The position numbers and the translations under genes are program-made. This document shows, one piece after another, positions 9,027 to 17,559 of a stretch of DNA of 40,715 nt. Below the pieces are notes generated by a model. That model did no database searches and was not told the origin of the DNA. It worked only from the letters and a program-made list of their open reading frames with translations. Source of the stretch: JAEUSG01 sp964590225 (GTDB lineage: Bacteria; Fibrobacterota; OXYB2-FULL-49-7; JAEUSG01); NCBI GenBank assembly GCA_964590225.1, contig CAZPWS010000030.1:1-40715 (forward strand). Direction: 5' to 3'. Positions within the stretch are counted from its first letter, which is position 1, and each line of letters starts with the position of its first letter.

Positions 9027-9055
9027 AAGGTACCGATTGCAATAATCGATACCTT
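9027..9055 (-). terminator. Hairpin with T-rich tail, minus strand
   Basis: Arms of 12 bases (9027-9038 and 9044-9055) flank a 5-base loop. On the minus strand all pairs form if one G-U is allowed; on the plus strand the same position is a C-A mismatch. The minus-strand hairpin is followed by TCCTTTTTCTTT. It therefore reads as an intrinsic terminator for a minus-strand transcript starting between about 9060 and 9228, just upstream of the receptor promoter. No gene is seen there, so a small RNA or insulation from antisense transcription is possible. Confidence 0.4.
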
Positions 9056-9185
9056 CTTAAGAAAGAGGAAGTAGAAGAATTTTACTTAGCAGTCGTTCTC
9101 AGTAATTATAGGGTGTTCTTGTTAGTCTTTTGTTTGTGCGTTATTAGAACTTCATGTTTTAAGCATAAATATTTTCGAAACATTT

Positions 9186-9219
9186 CTGTAATCTTTATGT
9201 AATCTGTGATAGATATCTA
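9186..9219 (+). promoter_or_regulatory. Pho-box-like repeat upstream of the PhoB-like regulator
   Basis: CTGTAAT (9186-9192) and ATGTAAT (9197-9203) lie exactly 11 bp apart; the shared core TGTAATC is identical in both. The layout matches the Pho box (heptamer, 4 bp, heptamer). A weak -10 (TATCTA, 9214-9219) follows after 10 bp. A start at this -10 would leave almost no leader before the ATG at 9229, which also lacks a ribosome binding site. Autoregulation is inferred. Confidence 0.55.
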
Positions 9220-9228
9220 ACATTAAGT

Positions 9229-9930
9229 ATGTTAGATACTGGATACATTCTTACAATAGAAGATGAACCCGATATTCGGGATATTCTTATATATAACCTC
9301 AGTAAAGCCGGTTACAATGCAAAGGGTGTTGCATCAGGTGAAGATGGTATCTCGATTGCGCTGACAAACCCTCCACGATTAATCCTTCTTGATATTATGT
9401 TGCCGGGGATGAGTGGTATAGAGTGCTGTAAAAGAATCAGACTATCTTCCTCGCTTGGTAAAATACCAATAATAATTCTTACGGCAAAAGGTACCGACCA
9501 TGAAATTACAGATGGGCTCAATGCAGGTGCAGATGATTATATCGTTAAACCATTTAATGTTAGTGTTTTGATTGCTCGCATAAAGGCCGTTTTAAGGAGA
9601 GTCCATTCCGAAAGCTCCTTTGATAACATAAATGCAGATTCAATTACAAGACGAGGAATTGAGATTTTCCCCGTGAAAAGAGAAGTTGTGGTTGAAGGAA
9701 AGCCTGTCCGGTTTACCTTTTCTGAATTTGAGGTCCTACGGCTTATGCTCGCAAGGCCTGGTAGGGTTTTTACGAGAAGCCAGATTATAAATTCCATTAG
9801 AGGGCATGATTATCCAGTTTCGGATAGATCTATTGATGTGATAATTACTTCGATCCGTAAGAAACTTGGAAACGAGGGAGATTCGATTGAAACACTACGC
9901 GGTGTAGGTTACAGATACATTGAAACTTAA
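9229..9930 (+). CDS. phoB: PhoB-like OmpR-family response regulator
   Basis: A 233-aa two-domain regulator. The receiver (1-120) has the acidic pair in EDEPD, the phospho-Asp in LILLDIMLPGMSG and the conserved Lys in DDYIVKPFN. The winged-helix output domain (about 140-233) contains LTFSEFEVL-like residues (FTFSEFEVLRLML), the recognition-helix region SDRSIDVIITSIRKKLG and the terminal ETLRGVGYRYIE. These are close to the PhoB/PhoP class. No cognate histidine kinase (PhoR) is adjacent. It is divergent from the TonB-receptor/phosphatase operon and has its own Pho-box-like repeat, so it is likely the regulator of the phosphate genes here. The symbol is a best guess. Confidence 0.85.
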   Translation: MLDTGYILTIEDEPDIRDILIYNLSKAGYNAKGVASGEDGISIALTNPPRLILLDIMLPGMSGIECCKRIRLSSSLGKIPIIILTAKGTDHEITDGLNAGADDYIVKPFNVSVLIARIKAVLRRVHSESSFDNINADSITRRGIEIFPVKREVVVEGKPVRFTFSEFEVLRLMLARPGRVFTRSQIINSIRGHDYPVSDRSIDVIITSIRKKLGNEGDSIETLRGVGYRYIET

Positions 9931-10131
9931 TACCGAGAAAAGCACAAATAAAACCTATTGCTTAATTGGCAAATAAAATATATTCCCTTCCTCACTAAAT
10001 CGGCTAAAGCCCGAAATGAGGGGGAGTATGAATCAATTGTTTTTCTGGACTATTCCAGGATTGTTAGTAGCCACTGACATTTTTTTTAGGCATAGGTTTA
10101 TGGATACGAACGCCCTACTACTCCCTTTCTT

Positions 10132-11235
10132 GTGCGTCTAAAAGATGAAAAAGGGAGCGAAGCGTTTTTCCTTGATAGAGCTGTTTCAAATTCTTCAACG
10201 ACCATGCTTTCCTTTCCAAGTATTCAGAACGGTGTGTCGCCCGTTCTATCTTCAGTGGCTTTTCATTCATTTCCTTTCTTTTTGGAATATGCCCGTGCTG
10301 CGCAATATCATACTTTTCTCATAAGTTCGTTAACTTTTCAATGGTATAATTTCGAGACTTATTTTAATACTCCCGATATAAACTATCGCTGGAACAGGGA
10401 GATTAGTGGTTTGCCGCCCGTAAACGATCTTGGCGTAGATTATGCTAAAACAACACAGGCTTTTATTGATCATATCAAAACATTAAGCCAATCCAAAGCC
10501 CGTTTTGCTGGTATTTTGCATTATAACACCAACCATTATCCTTACAATACGCCCAAAGAGTTTAAAAAGTGGGGACCGGAGCGGATTGATTTATATGACA
10601 ATACTATTTTATTTCAGGACTACCTTATTAAGCGTGTTTTTGAAAGCTTGGATTCTCTTAACAAGCTTGATAATACGGTAGTGGTGTTTACTTCAGACCA
10701 TGGCGAAGCGTTCAAGGAGCATGGATTTATTGGCCACCGAGATTTCTACTACATTGAAGTATTGCGTATTCCTATGTTTGTGTTTATTCCAGAGGCCTTG
10801 CAATCGTCTGTTGATATAGATGTCTTGCGCAGTAACGAGAATGTAAATACCTGTAATTTAGATATCTTGCCAACACTTTTGGAATTGATGGGCATTGCGG
10901 ATAAACCTGAGGTTGCTGCAATTCGTAAGAACATGCTTGGAAGTTCGCTATTTAGTCCTATCGATGAGGAACGCCCCATTATTGTGTGCAATAATAATGA
11001 GATTGCACGCTATCGGGAGGGGTTGAGTGTCCTTCGCGGAAATAAGCACTATTTAATGCAGATTAATACTGTGCCCAAAAGGGAAGAACTTTACGATTTT
11101 ATAAATGATCCGCTTGAGCGTAATAATCTCTGGACACATATGAACGATTCTGCCAAGTCTTATTTTATCGATCCATTTAATGAGTTTTCTGTTTGTCAAA
11201 AGATTTTTCAGATCTATTGGTCGGAAGCGAAGTAA
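10132..11235 (+). pseudogene. Sulfatase/phosphoethanolamine-transferase-like gene, 5' truncated
   Basis: The frame is open from a stop at 10093-10095, and the earliest usable start is GTG at 10132. Translating upstream of the GTG gives YGYERPTTPFL, which is normal family sequence (the region after the first metal motif). So the domain begins abruptly and lacks its membrane segments and first metal-binding motif. What remains includes the nucleophile region AVSNSSTTMLSFPSIQNG and the metal-binding VVFTSDHGEAFKEHG plus GHRDFYY. A CDS of 367 aa could still be made but should be inactive. Upstream bases (9950-10090) in other frames show no missing N-terminus, which suggests a deletion rather than a simple frameshift. 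Confidence 0.7.
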
Positions 11236-11259
11236 AGTTATCTGCCATTAAGAAAGTTA

Positions 11260-14200
11260 CTATTTAACAAGACCAAAGTTGGCAAAGCGGACTGTTTTGC
11301 CGGTTGCTGATGCTGCTTCAATTCTGATGGTATAGAAGCCAGGGGCAAGTGTCTTAAGTGTCAGTTGGTGCTGGTTCCACAACGATGAAGCAGGTAGTGA
11401 GGGTTGAGAATAGACGATATTTCCGCCGGCATTAATGATTTTGATAGATACTTTTTTCATCTCCTGCGATAGTTTGTATCTAAGATAGCAGTTATTGCCT
11501 TTTACAGGATTAGGAAATACAAATGCCGTATCTATTGATACGGAGGTTTTTGTTGGAAGTGAAGCGTCTGGCTCCAGTGCAAAACTTTGTCGCTGCATAT
11601 TTCCATAAGTGGTGGCCCATGCTATTTTTCCATTACCATGCTGAGGAATGTTGAAGCCGTGAATAGCCCCCTCTTTTGTCAGCGCAAATATTTCTATGTG
11701 CTCAGGAATACTTGGTGAAGCATCTTTATCAATATTGGCAATTATGCAATTATTGACAGGTGTACCTCCAAGTGGAAGGGAAAGATCGAGTTGTCGGGCA
11801 GAGGTTACGAAGGCTTTTGTTTTGCCGTCGTTGTCTATCACTACGAGCCGACCTCCTGGCAGAGCTGCAAAAAGCTCTTGTGCTCTGTCGCCATCAATAT
11901 CTGCAAGCGATGGTGATGCAGCGATCTGTCCGCTGTTTCCTGCCCAACTAACTGTGTATGGCCAACCGGTTAATGGCACTGCTGTTTTGGAAAGAGCGTG
12001 AATTTTGTTGATTCCTGCAACTATAATGTCAAGCGAGCCGTCGCCATTAACATCACCAATGGAAGGAGGTGGAGGGGAAAGCGCATCAATTTTGTAAGGC
12101 CAACCCGGTAAGGTATTGAAGGAGGCATCAAGAAGAAAAATAGTGCCGGTAGAATCCATGATCAGTATTTCGTGGCCCTGCTTTTCGGGATAAAAGTTTC
12201 CCAAGGCAACAGAGGCTGAGCCGGTGGCAGGAATTGGCATTGTCTTGTATTGTGAGTTACCTGATGAAGTGAATAAGCTGAAAGGTATGTTGACAATGCG
12301 GTTTCCGGCAATGGCAACGATGTCGTCTCTGGTGCCTGCAACTGCCCTAATGGGAGCATTAAGGTTTAGAGTATCGGTTGAAAACGGAGTAAGTTTTATA
12401 ATAACGCCACTGCTGCAACCAATAACTAACGAATCTAGACCCACTAATAGGGGGTGGAGAGAGGCCCTTACTGAAGGGAATAGTGCAAGTATAGTGTCTG
12501 TTTGGGTAGCTGGCGTATATCTATGGACAAAAAGGGTATCCGAAGTTCCGCGGTAACCAATCCAGTAAAGATACGGGCCATATACCGCCGGTTTATGAGT
12601 GACCACCCAAGAGGCATTTTTAAGCGAAGAATCTATTGTTACATTTAGGCCCCTTGGTGTCATTGTGCTTATTAGTGCGTTTTCGGTCATAGCAACCAGA
12701 ATAGAATCGCTCTGTATAAGGGCAATGTGTCTAACAGTATCGTGTAGTGAAGAAAATTTTGGGAAGTCGCCTTGTCGCTGTATCCAGTTGACGGTTATCC
12801 TGTAACGATCAGTGGCAAATAGACGAATTTTAGAATCACGGGAGTTGTATTCTCTTGTTGTTACTGCATTCGCAATGGTGTCCATGCGGATTGTAATGCC
12901 AGTATATCCTCCTGCCCGTGTCGCGGTGTTTTCGTAGCGGTCGGAGTTTGTAATACTTCTGAGAAATGTATCGCTTCCGTTGAAAGGAGTAAGCGCAGCA
13001 ATAAATTTTTTTGTATTAACATTATAGTAAGGATAAAAGTCTTCGGGACCTCCGTAATCGTCAACCCTGCCAAAGAGTGGATGTACATATTCTGCTCCAA
13101 CATCTTCTATGCCGTCTGCTTCTTTGAGGTCAACGCCCCTGTTCTCGACATCAGCATTAATTGTGTTTTGCAACATATTGTCACGAATTGTTTTGTCGTT
13201 TATATGCCAGGCAAGAATGCCATAGCCTGGGAGTCCAAGATCATAGCTTGATGCTTCTGTTATAATGCCCTTAAGTTTATCTCTATTGGGAAGGCGCACC
13301 TCACATTTTGGGGTGTCGGAACAGATTGAGTCGCCAAGAAGCCGGAATGTCGGTCCATAGAATGGATCGAAAATTTTTTCTTTGGAATACAGATAGGTCG
13401 TATCTCTTGAATTGAGATCCGCAATATTTGGCCGATAAACTTTTACAGAGAATACACTGTCAAAAAGTGAAATCCATTGTCGATTCTCGAGTAGAATATA
13501 TTCGGAAGAAGATAACGGAATTTTAGCGATTGTGTCGCCGATCTGGATTGACGGAAGGTCGAATGTCCATTGTGTTGTTACTGTGTCGGGCGGCGTAAGA
13601 ACAGTGCTCCATCTCTTATATTCTCTGCACCAGGCGGATGGTGTTATTGGTAAAAAGCCATAAACAGCGTTGTATCCGCCCACATCCATAAGACAGAAAG
13701 AACCAACAGCAGTCATTCCTGTACTTGTATTCCAAAGGTCGGGTAGTCCCATACCGCGAGCTATTTGGTTTACTATTATGCCGTTAATTCCAAAATTAAG
13801 ACTATCCTGACTTGCGGTTTCCGAACACATTAAGAATTTATTAACAAAATTGGAACTGTCAGCAGAGTATATTCCCATTTGACTCGCGTCAGTTGTGTTA
13901 GTATCAAAAAGAATTTTTATAGGTGGAGTTACGCTTGTTCTGTCGTCATAGGTTTCGCCATGATAATATTTAAAGTCTTCCGGCCAGATGTAGCTATCGA
14001 TTAGATCGGCAGGTGTATCGGCCATAAGTGCGCCCAGTCCACCGCCATCGGTAAGCCCTGATGCACCTGCATGGAAAAACAGAAAGAGTGTGGAATCTCG
14101 CCTGATAGGGACACCTTTCAATGAGCCAATATTGAGCAAATTTGCAACAGAAGCGGCGCGTAATGCATCATTAGCAAATGACATTAGGCCAAGATTTAGT

Positions 14201-14568
14201 TCCTTAATGTAATCGTTGTTGGTATCGGTAGGCTTTTTTGACGGCATTCTGTAATGGCGCATCTGCTTGTCGAGTTGCAGTATTGTGTCCGCAACAGCGT
14301 ATCTTACGAAGAGTTTTCCAGACGAAACTTTTAAAAAGTAATTTCGCGCAAATTCAAGGTGTTTTTCGAAATAGGTAATGTCGTGTGGCTTTGGATCGAT
14401 ATCAAAATTGTCGCCAGAGTCAAATTTCCCGTTTCCCGTAGTTTGATCGTCGATTGCGTCCTGTCTGAATTCAACCCTTATAGCTACGATGTTCAGTGTG
14501 TCCACAGCCCAAAGCTGTACGGACAAATACAGGCAGACGACTATTATTTTACGGTAGATTGTCAGCAT
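11260..14568 (-). CDS. T9SS-type cargo with degenerate M6-peptidase domain and FG-GAP repeats
   Basis: A 1102-aa exported protein with a signal peptide (residues 1-22). Residues 25-330 follow the M6 (immune-inhibitor-A-like) metalloprotease pattern, including FLFFHAGASG and GLPDLWNT, but the zinc site HExxH is replaced by NQIAR (267-271), so it should not be an active zinc protease. Residues about 600-1000 contain FG-GAP/VCBS-like repeats such as SIGDVNGDGSLDIIVAG and SLADIDGDRAQELFAAL. The end (about 1015-1102, FVFPNPVKGNNCYLRYKLSQ to the terminal K) resembles a T9SS type A sorting domain. It lies 6 bp after the PorV-like gene, and PorV-type proteins handle such cargo. Likely a surface-displayed binding protein. 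Confidence 0.75.
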   Translation of the reverse strand: MLTIYRKIIVVCLYLSVQLWAVDTLNIVAIRVEFRQDAIDDQTTGNGKFDSGDNFDIDPKPHDITYFEKHLEFARNYFLKVSSGKLFVRYAVADTILQLDKQMRHYRMPSKKPTDTNNDYIKELNLGLMSFANDALRAASVANLLNIGSLKGVPIRRDSTLFLFFHAGASGLTDGGGLGALMADTPADLIDSYIWPEDFKYYHGETYDDRTSVTPPIKILFDTNTTDASQMGIYSADSSNFVNKFLMCSETASQDSLNFGINGIIVNQIARGMGLPDLWNTSTGMTAVGSFCLMDVGGYNAVYGFLPITPSAWCREYKRWSTVLTPPDTVTTQWTFDLPSIQIGDTIAKIPLSSSEYILLENRQWISLFDSVFSVKVYRPNIADLNSRDTTYLYSKEKIFDPFYGPTFRLLGDSICSDTPKCEVRLPNRDKLKGIITEASSYDLGLPGYGILAWHINDKTIRDNMLQNTINADVENRGVDLKEADGIEDVGAEYVHPLFGRVDDYGGPEDFYPYYNVNTKKFIAALTPFNGSDTFLRSITNSDRYENTATRAGGYTGITIRMDTIANAVTTREYNSRDSKIRLFATDRYRITVNWIQRQGDFPKFSSLHDTVRHIALIQSDSILVAMTENALISTMTPRGLNVTIDSSLKNASWVVTHKPAVYGPYLYWIGYRGTSDTLFVHRYTPATQTDTILALFPSVRASLHPLLVGLDSLVIGCSSGVIIKLTPFSTDTLNLNAPIRAVAGTRDDIVAIAGNRIVNIPFSLFTSSGNSQYKTMPIPATGSASVALGNFYPEKQGHEILIMDSTGTIFLLDASFNTLPGWPYKIDALSPPPPSIGDVNGDGSLDIIVAGINKIHALSKTAVPLTGWPYTVSWAGNSGQIAASPSLADIDGDRAQELFAALPGGRLVVIDNDGKTKAFVTSARQLDLSLPLGGTPVNNCIIANIDKDASPSIPEHIEIFALTKEGAIHGFNIPQHGNGKIAWATTYGNMQRQSFALEPDASLPTKTSVSIDTAFVFPNPVKGNNCYLRYKLSQEMKKVSIKIINAGGNIVYSQPSLPASSLWNQHQLTLKTLAPGFYTIRIEAASATGKTVRFANFGLVK

Positions 14569-14574
14569 TCAGTT

Positions 14575-16764
14575 TTAAAGCATGAAGTTAAGAGCGAGGC
14601 GGAGCTGTTTATTTCGTGCCGATCCTTCGCTGCTGAACTTTGGCTCTCCAAGCCAGTCCCCAACAAGCTTATCAACAACAGGCGTGCCAAGAATGTACGA
14701 AAGGTTAAACTGGAATGTTGTTATGTTGAGACCAAGCCCAAATGTTACTTCACCACGGCTGCCTGCTTTATCGTACATTGTGCCTGTTCTGAACGAAAGA
14801 AAACTACTGTACCAGTATTCGGCGCCAAGCGACCAGACATTTTCGGCGAGCTCCTGTTTCCATGGGTCGTCCATTAGTGAGGTAAAAAGGGCGAGCCAGA
14901 ACGGATCGGGTGGATCTGGATCGTTTCGCTTAACAAGCTCCCTGTTAACATCGAATAGAATTCTCAGGTCATGGATTGGTGTCTTTACAAGGTTATAAGC
15001 TATTCCTGCTCTCAAATTGAATGGTATGGGGTCCGCCTGGTTCTGATCTATATAAATTATGTCCGGCCCCATATTTTGCAGAGCTAATCCGACATCGAGA
15101 TTTTTTAGAAGGTTACGGTATTTTAGTCCCATGTCAATAGCGAAAGAAACCGCAATGCCTTTCCGGTTCTCGTTACCCACTGGAACATCCGATAATTTGC
15201 TGTATATGAATTTCGGGGTTATACCTACTCCAAGGTTATTGCCGAAATTAGTGCCATACGAAAGGCCAAAGAAGAGGTCGTATGAGCGGAAGGAGCCAAG
15301 TACGCGGCCAACTTCATCTGTCCAATCACTCTCTCCAAATGAGATGTACTTTATGAAGCCACCAAGTGTGCCCCAGTCCTCCGTTGGGTAGGTCATGGAG
15401 ATGTTTAAATGATAGAGATCGTCCAGATTGAATTCAGGAAGAAGGTTTTCGTAAAAGGCAGCAAACCGCTTTTCTGCTTTGTCGTAGCGGCCAAGCCCGT
15501 CGTTGGTGAGAATCCATACATCTTTACCCTGTGGGACAATACTTTGCACAATGTCCGACGGAAGACCATTTTTAGAGTGAAAATGTTTCCAGAAGGCGTC
15601 CTGTATAACAGACTTGCCATTGACAATAACGGGCTTTCCTTTGTAATATCTGAGTGCCCCTTTTTTTGTGGCAACCCAGATATAATCTTTGGAGTCTGTT
15701 GCAACCGAGAACACCTCATTCCCATCCATTCTGAATTTTTTCCAGGCTCTAAGTCTGTAGCGTGAAACCCCATTTTTGGTGGCCGCCCATACCATTCGCT
15801 CATTATCAATAGCAAATGCCCTAACATCGTTGTCAATAAGCCCGTTTGTTGAGTCGTATATTGTTACGCTTTTCCCTTTTTTCCTGATGAGGCCATTGGT
15901 GGTTCCAATCCACACAGCATCACCTTCGTCCACTATAAGTGCTTTGACGGTATCGCTGCCTGTAAATGGCTCTGTTTGGAGGCGTGACCACGAATCGTTT
16001 TGCAGCGATGCAGCGCCGGAATCGGTGCCAATCCACAGGGTGGTTCCAGCAAATATTGTGTTTATTTTACTGTCTGGCAAACCATCCGTAATTGTGTATC
16101 TTTTCCATCTGCCTGCAGCAAAAGAGTGGAGTTCTCTGCCAATTGCTATCCATAGTCTGTTTGATGGGTCAACAGCCAATGCGGAAATTTCTCTCCCTTC
16201 GATTATGGTACCAAAAGGAATCTTGAAATCCGGTGCCATTTCTTCGTCTTCTTGTGATTCAAACCCGTTGTATGCACGAATGTCGTTTGTTATTTTGTCA
16301 AGCTTAAGGGAGTCCTTTTCGTTTGTTATTGTATCTGGAAAGCCCATGTATTTCTTAACAACTCTTTTTATGTTGTCGTTTTGTTCCAGATACAGAACCT
16401 CGTAGGGAAGCCACGATGAGCCGTCAAATTTGTAAAGCTCATTTTTTCGTGTGACTGCCCATAGAGCCGCTTTTTCTGAGAAAACGAGCCTCTTTTTGCC
16501 AGCTATAAGTTTAAAAATTATGCCCTCTTTTTTTCCGAAAATGTTCCACGAGTTTGAAAGTGGCTGGAGTCCGAGCGCTCCAGGATTGTAAAATGTGGCG
16601 TCAACATCGTCAGAAAGAGCAACAAAAGCTTCTCCCATACCAGTGGCGCGGGCGCCAGGAGCAAGCAGTATAGTTGGAATGGCGGCCTGTCCAACTGCGT
16701 ATAATGCGCTGGATATGGAAAGCACGAGCAGTGTGGCGGGCAGTAAATACTTTTTAATTGGCAT
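14575..16764 (-). CDS. PorV-like outer-membrane protein with inserted regulator-type beta-propeller
   Basis: A 729-aa protein. After a signal peptide comes the PorV/UPF0164 signature APGARATGMGEAFVALSDDV followed by DATFYNPGALG. In ordinary PorV-like barrels the strands continue from here. In this protein roughly residues 60-440 are instead occupied by two-component-regulator-propeller repeats (LWIAIGRELHSF, LWIGTDSGAASL, VWIGTTNGLIRKK, VWAATKNGVSRY, IWVATKKGALRYY, VWILTNDGLGRY). The barrel resumes at about 450 and ends in LRLALNFML. It lies 6 bp upstream of the T9SS-type cargo gene. A sensing or cargo-docking role at the outer membrane is inference. Confidence 0.75.
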   Translation of the reverse strand: MPIKKYLLPATLLVLSISSALYAVGQAAIPTILLAPGARATGMGEAFVALSDDVDATFYNPGALGLQPLSNSWNIFGKKEGIIFKLIAGKKRLVFSEKAALWAVTRKNELYKFDGSSWLPYEVLYLEQNDNIKRVVKKYMGFPDTITNEKDSLKLDKITNDIRAYNGFESQEDEEMAPDFKIPFGTIIEGREISALAVDPSNRLWIAIGRELHSFAAGRWKRYTITDGLPDSKINTIFAGTTLWIGTDSGAASLQNDSWSRLQTEPFTGSDTVKALIVDEGDAVWIGTTNGLIRKKGKSVTIYDSTNGLIDNDVRAFAIDNERMVWAATKNGVSRYRLRAWKKFRMDGNEVFSVATDSKDYIWVATKKGALRYYKGKPVIVNGKSVIQDAFWKHFHSKNGLPSDIVQSIVPQGKDVWILTNDGLGRYDKAEKRFAAFYENLLPEFNLDDLYHLNISMTYPTEDWGTLGGFIKYISFGESDWTDEVGRVLGSFRSYDLFFGLSYGTNFGNNLGVGITPKFIYSKLSDVPVGNENRKGIAVSFAIDMGLKYRNLLKNLDVGLALQNMGPDIIYIDQNQADPIPFNLRAGIAYNLVKTPIHDLRILFDVNRELVKRNDPDPPDPFWLALFTSLMDDPWKQELAENVWSLGAEYWYSSFLSFRTGTMYDKAGSRGEVTFGLGLNITTFQFNLSYILGTPVVDKLVGDWLGEPKFSSEGSARNKQLRLALNFML

Positions 16765-16790
16765 AATGATATGGTGTCCTTGTTGCAGTT

Positions 16791-17363
16791 TTATACCTTT
16801 TTTATCCCTCTCCAGCTTGGTAAGGGGAATGATGGTGGATCTATCCGGTAGTGGACAGCTGAATTTTCTGGTATGGCTGACGAATCAGGAATAAGGCGGC
16901 AACGGCAGCCGGCAAAGTAGGGCGGAATCAATTCCGGATGTCTATATATGTCCTCTCTTGTGACAAAATATTTTTTTTCTCCAAACGGAGCACATGGAGG
17001 GCAATCAATATCCGGATCGATTATAAATCTCTGTACGCCATTTCTGTCCCCCTCTTCCACCGTCCTGATGGACGATTCAAGTCCTTCTGCGTATGAGGAA
17101 GCTGCCCGTTCTCTATCGGCATCTGTAAGTTGGGTGTTATTGACATCTTTATCCAAAGTAGTTAATAATCCGGCAATAGCTTCTCTTGTTGGCTTTGCCG
17201 GGTGTATGTTTTCCCTTGGTGATTTACGAATAACCGAGTATATGCCGCTTGTATGTATAACGGGTACTTTTTCCTCTTCAATTGTCTCCTTCTTCTGGAG
17301 GCTTATGTAAAGAGCAAGTATTATCATTACAACGATGAGCACAACTGTAATTGTTATTCCCAT
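16791..17363 (-). CDS. Membrane-anchored CxxC/CxC protein of unknown function
   Basis: A 190-aa protein with an N-terminal membrane helix (residues 3-22, ITITVVLIVVMIILALYISL), a charged linker, and a C-terminal cysteine cluster: CPPC about residue 123, then PPYFAGCRCRLIP about 25 residues later. The spacing CxxC...CxC could bind a metal. The pattern resembles the C-terminal cysteine motif of phage Mu-F-like minor head proteins (CxxC...HPxCRC), but there is no other phage sequence nearby. It sits between a 57-aa membrane peptide (22 bp upstream) and the PorV-like gene (26 bp downstream). The reading frame is well supported by GGAG before its ATG. Function unknown. Confidence 0.6.
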   Translation of the reverse strand: MGITITVVLIVVMIILALYISLQKKETIEEEKVPVIHTSGIYSVIRKSPRENIHPAKPTREAIAGLLTTLDKDVNNTQLTDADRERAASSYAEGLESSIRTVEEGDRNGVQRFIIDPDIDCPPCAPFGEKKYFVTREDIYRHPELIPPYFAGCRCRLIPDSSAIPENSAVHYRIDPPSFPLPSWRGIKKV

Positions 17364-17385
17364 AAGTTTTCTCCGTTACAAAGTA

Positions 17386-17559
17386 TTAAATCTGCTCTTT
17401 CTGGTCAATAACCTCTTCAAATTTGGCATCTTTTATAGAGAGCCCTTTAATGCTGCTCTTATCCGATTGCTTTTTTTGTGAGTCTGTTCTAAAAAGTATC
17501 TTAACCAAGAAGTAAAGCAAAAGACTAATCAGTAGCGTCCGCAATATGGCTAAAGTCAT
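17386..17559 (-). CDS. 57-aa single-pass membrane peptide
   Basis: This short gene is easily missed. The ATG at 17559 overlaps the stop of the lacI-type gene as TAATG, which implies translational coupling. The 57 residues comprise a hydrophobic helix (LAILRTLLISLLLYFLVKIL) followed by a charged tail (KGLSIKDAKFEEVIDQKEQI). The next gene starts 22 bp after its stop. The tail resembles the short acidic end of small DUF4834-type membrane proteins; that resemblance is weak. Position inside a tightly packed operon is the main support. Confidence 0.6.
   Translation of the reverse strand: MTLAILRTLLISLLLYFLVKILFRTDSQKKQSDKSSIKGLSIKDAKFEEVIDQKEQI

Noticed and set aside
16791..17363. Phage origin of the CxxC/CxC protein (Mu-F-like head protein)
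   Set aside because: Only the cysteine pattern matches, it has a membrane anchor, and no other phage genes are nearby.
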